Of a stretch of DNA of 64,000 nucleotides, positions 62,123 to 64,000 are shown one piece after another. Both the position numbers and the translations under genes were made by a program. Numbering within the stretch: the first letter of the stretch is position 1; the number at the start of each line of letters is the position of its first letter. The notes under the pieces are model-generated. The model had not been told where the DNA came from. It searched no databases and saw only the letters and a list, made by a program, of their open reading frames with translations. The DNA is from DATJLY01 sp035604615. GTDB taxonomy: Bacteria; Pseudomonadota; Alphaproteobacteria; ATCC43930; CGMCC-115725. Location of the stretch: contig DATNID010000014.1 in the NCBI GenBank assembly GCA_035604615.1, positions 21,765-85,764 on the forward strand. The letters are read 5' to 3'.

Positions 62123-62941
62123 TCAAAGTTGCACCGTGGTCGTGTACGGCATGCCGCCGCGTTTCAGCTGCAAAGTCACGGCGCGGCCCGATGCGAGCCC
62201 AGCGACGATGCGCGCGATGTCGCCAGTGACGCGGACCGGCTGCGCGTCGATCGCCAGCAGCACGTCGCCGGGCTGGATGCCGCCGGCCGCGGCCGGAGAT
62301 TGATTCGCCGTCTCCAGGACGATGACGCCGCGCGGCTCGGCATCGTAAGGCGTCGCCGTGGCGGCGATGCCGCCGATGCCGAGACGCGGCCCGTTGAGCG
62401 CCGTCTTGGGCGCCTCGCCCTGGACCAGATCGTCGACCTGGACGAGCTGGCGCCGGATCATCGCGGGCGACAGGGTGAGGATTCTCTCCTCACCCTCGGC
62501 CGGCCAGATCTTGACGCGATAGCCGCTCAGCGCGCGCTCGCGTAGCATCGCGTCCGCGAGCTGGACGGCGATGGTCTCGTGCTTGAAGCAGCCGGCATTG
62601 CCGAAGCCGCAAGATTCATTCGCAATGGACGCGACCTTGAGCGGCGCTGCGGTGTCGTCGGCGGCAAAGCGGAAGCGCACCTTGTCGAGCGGACCCTTTG
62701 AGGCCAGGTCGTTGGAATAGACGCGCGCAATCAGGCGATGCTCGACCGCATGCGGCGGCGCCTTGGCGACGATGCTCTCGATCTGCCACTCGACCTTGGG
62801 CCCAAGCAGCGGGTTGATCGTGTCGCTGCTACCATAGATCTGCGTGAAGGTGCTGAACTCGTCGCTCGAGACACCGCTCCCGCCGCAGCCGCCGACCAGC
62901 GCCGCGAGCGCAAGCGCCGCGTATAGTCTGACCCCGCCCAT
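62123..62941 (-). CDS. PDZ-domain lipoprotein, hypothetical
   Basis: A 272-residue protein with a lipobox (ALVGGC, Cys19). The middle is a beta-rich unknown region with a possible disulfide pair (SCGFGNAGCF). The C-terminal 70 residues are a PDZ-like domain: AAAGGIQPGDVLLAIDAQPV and TLQLKRGGMPYTTTVQL. No protease domain is present, so it may bind peptides or assist a secretion or protease system. ATG 62941 starts the signal peptide. Confidence 0.72.
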   Translation of the reverse strand: MGGVRLYAALALAALVGGCGGSGVSSDEFSTFTQIYGSSDTINPLLGPKVEWQIESIVAKAPPHAVEHRLIARVYSNDLASKGPLDKVRFRFAADDTAAPLKVASIANESCGFGNAGCFKHETIAVQLADAMLRERALSGYRVKIWPAEGEERILTLSPAMIRRQLVQVDDLVQGEAPKTALNGPRLGIGGIAATATPYDAEPRGVIVLETANQSPAAAGGIQPGDVLLAIDAQPVRVTGDIARIVAGLASGRAVTLQLKRGGMPYTTTVQL

Positions 62942-63018
62942 GGCGGCGCAAGGTAAGCGAGGCCCAAGCGCCGCGCAACCGGCCCCGACATACAAGGACG
63001 CAGGGTGCCGATGCAGCG

Positions 63019-64000
63019 TTACTCGGCGGCGCGGTTCCTGAAACGGCCGAGATCGGCCTCGCTCATGCGCACCTCGACATGCGCCTCGTTTTCATCATCG
63101 GAGCGGTTCAGCACTTCGCCATGCTGATAGAGCCAGGCGATGGCGGCGCCGTCCGAGAGCTTCACGTCGAGCCGGACCGACGGGCGCTCGCCGTCGAGCC
63201 TGCGGTCGAGCAGCGCCACCAACTCGTCGCACCCCTCGCCGCTCGCCGCCGACACCGGCACCGCGTCGCGATTGCGGCGCGCCTGGTTGCGCAGCGTCCC
63301 GCGCTGCTCCTCCGTCAGGAGGTCGATCTTGTTGAGCGCCTCGATCAGCCCGCGCTCTACCGTCTCGCCCAGCCCCATGTCGGTCAGCACGCCGTGCACG
63401 TCGTCGCGCTGCGCCTCGGTGTCGGGGTGATGGATGTCGCGGACATGGACGATGAGATCGGCCTCCATCACCTCCTCGAGCGTGGCACGGAAGGCGGCCA
63501 CGAGATGGGTCGGCAGCTCGGAGATGAAGCCCACCGTGTCGGACAGGATCGCCTGGCGCCCGGACACCAGCGGGATGCGCCGCATGGTGGGATCGAGCGT
63601 CTCGAACAGCCGGTCCGCCGCGACCACCTCGGCGCGGGTCAGGCGGTTGAAGAGCGTGGACTTGCCGGCGTTGGTGTAGCCCACCAGCGCCACCACCGGG
63701 AACGGCACCCGCTTGCGGGCGGTGCGGTGCAGGGCGCGGGTGCGCCGCACCTGCTCCAATTCCTTCTTCAACCGCACGATGCGGTCGCCGATCAGCCGGC
63801 GGTCGGCTTCGATCTGCGTTTCGCCAGGGCCGCCGAGGAACCCGAACCCGCCGCGCTGCCGCTCCAGATGGGTCCACGATCGCACCAGGCGTGAGCGCTG
63901 ATACTCGAGATGCGCCAACTCGACCTGGAGCGTTCCCTCGCGCGTGGCCGCCCGCTCGCCGAAGATGTCCAGGATCAGGCCGGTGCGGTCGATAACCTTG
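63019..64000 (-). CDS. hflX: GTPase HflX, N-terminus beyond window
   Basis: The reading frame runs off the right edge (KVIDRTGLILDIFGERA is its first visible part). This ribosome-associated GTPase splits stalled 70S ribosomes. Visible landmarks: ERQRGGFGFLGGPGETQIEA, the G1 motif GYTNAGKST, LSDTVGFISELPTHLVAAF with G3, and NKIDLL with G4. The C-terminal domain ends MSEADLGRFRNRAAE. The apparent TTG start at 63918 lies inside conserved sequence and is not the true start. In alphaproteobacteria hflX usually follows hfq. Confidence 0.95.
   Translation of the reverse strand, partial: KVIDRTGLILDIFGERAATREGTLQVELAHLEYQRSRLVRSWTHLERQRGGFGFLGGPGETQIEADRRLIGDRIVRLKKELEQVRRTRALHRTARKRVPFPVVALVGYTNAGKSTLFNRLTRAEVVAADRLFETLDPTMRRIPLVSGRQAILSDTVGFISELPTHLVAAFRATLEEVMEADLIVHVRDIHHPDTEAQRDDVHGVLTDMGLGETVERGLIEALNKIDLLTEEQRGTLRNQARRNRDAVPVSAASGEGCDELVALLDRRLDGERPSVRLDVKLSDGAAIAWLYQHGEVLNRSDDENEAHVEVRMSEADLGRFRNRAAE

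Overview
The window is 64 kb of GC-rich chromosome, almost fully coding, from an alphaproteobacterium. The order or family cannot be fixed from sequence alone; the content looks like a metabolically versatile soil or rhizosphere member near Rhodospirillales or Rhizobiales. Evidence includes the rpmF-plsX-fabH-ihfA-merR block, an NDUFS4-type complex I accessory subunit, hom-glpX-recJ, a tmk-holB-metG-tatD-MBL run, a class I PHA synthase, and many solute-binding proteins that lack local permeases. No rRNA, CRISPR array, transposase or prophage was seen, and no gap between genes exceeds 300 bases.

Layout. 1-3.2 kb: end of an SDR gene, a CbpA/CbpM-type DnaJ pair, a CopD-like membrane protein, a HicB-like protein, a GST and a 44-codon membrane micro-ORF. 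3.2-13.4 kb (all minus): a molybdenum hydroxylase locus of CO-dehydrogenase type, read coxG, coxS, coxL, coxM, then coxD, coxE, two half-size XdhC genes and a molybdopterin-binding/cytidylyltransferase fusion. CoxL carries the form II signature AYRGAGR, so the substrate is uncertain. A lower-GC pair of small genes sits inside this locus: one resembles EF-Tu domain 3, the other weakly resembles ADP-ribosyltransferase-fold toxins. 13.4-16.5 kb: DUF192 protein, tRNA-Pro(TGG), NDUFS4, tRNA-Arg(TCT), an MBL hydrolase and a secreted dienelactone hydrolase. 16.5-18.8 kb: flavin-dependent LLM monooxygenase plus a LivJ-type binding protein. 18.9-22.2 kb: L32, PlsX, FabH, IHF-alpha, MerR regulator, tRNA-Pro(GGG). 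22.2-26.5 kb: two tandem Tat-exported NMT1-like binding proteins convergent with a second LLM monooxygenase and a TenA/PqqC-fold oxidoreductase.

26.6-31.9 kb: CutA, MetY, CoA-binding protein, enoyl-CoA hydratase, L13-S9 and ArgC. 31.9-37.5 kb: TRAP binding protein, PQQ dehydrogenase, PhaC and a proline/alanine-rich OmpA-like lipoprotein. 37.6-44.2 kb: homoserine dehydrogenase, GlpX, a putative 2OG-Fe(II) oxygenase, RecJ, then convergent AsnB. 44.3-49.7 kb: tRNA-Glu, a DUF433/DUF5615 toxin-antitoxin-like pair, an apparently exported methyltransferase, a membrane protein, two orphan binding proteins separated by a large composite palindrome, and a hotdog thioesterase. 49.7-60.3 kb: cell-wall genes (MltB-type transglycosylase, RlpA, DacC-type carboxypeptidase) leading into Tmk, HolB, MetG, TatD and an MBL hydrolase, interrupted by an ankyrin protein, a DUF4412-like protein and an acetoacetate-decarboxylase-like gene. 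60.4-64 kb: MazG, a beta-hydroxyacid dehydrogenase, a PDZ lipoprotein and HflX running off the edge.

How it fits together. The Mo-hydroxylase locus is a self-contained unit: catalytic subunits, a membrane-anchored CoxG, a MoxR ATPase and VWA pair that typically activate the active site, and cofactor maturation proteins. The repeated pairing of LLM monooxygenases with orphan binding proteins suggests modules for oxidising scavenged small molecules. The best candidate for something undescribed is the small low-GC pair at 8241-8939, which also contains two perfect 10-bp inverted repeats.
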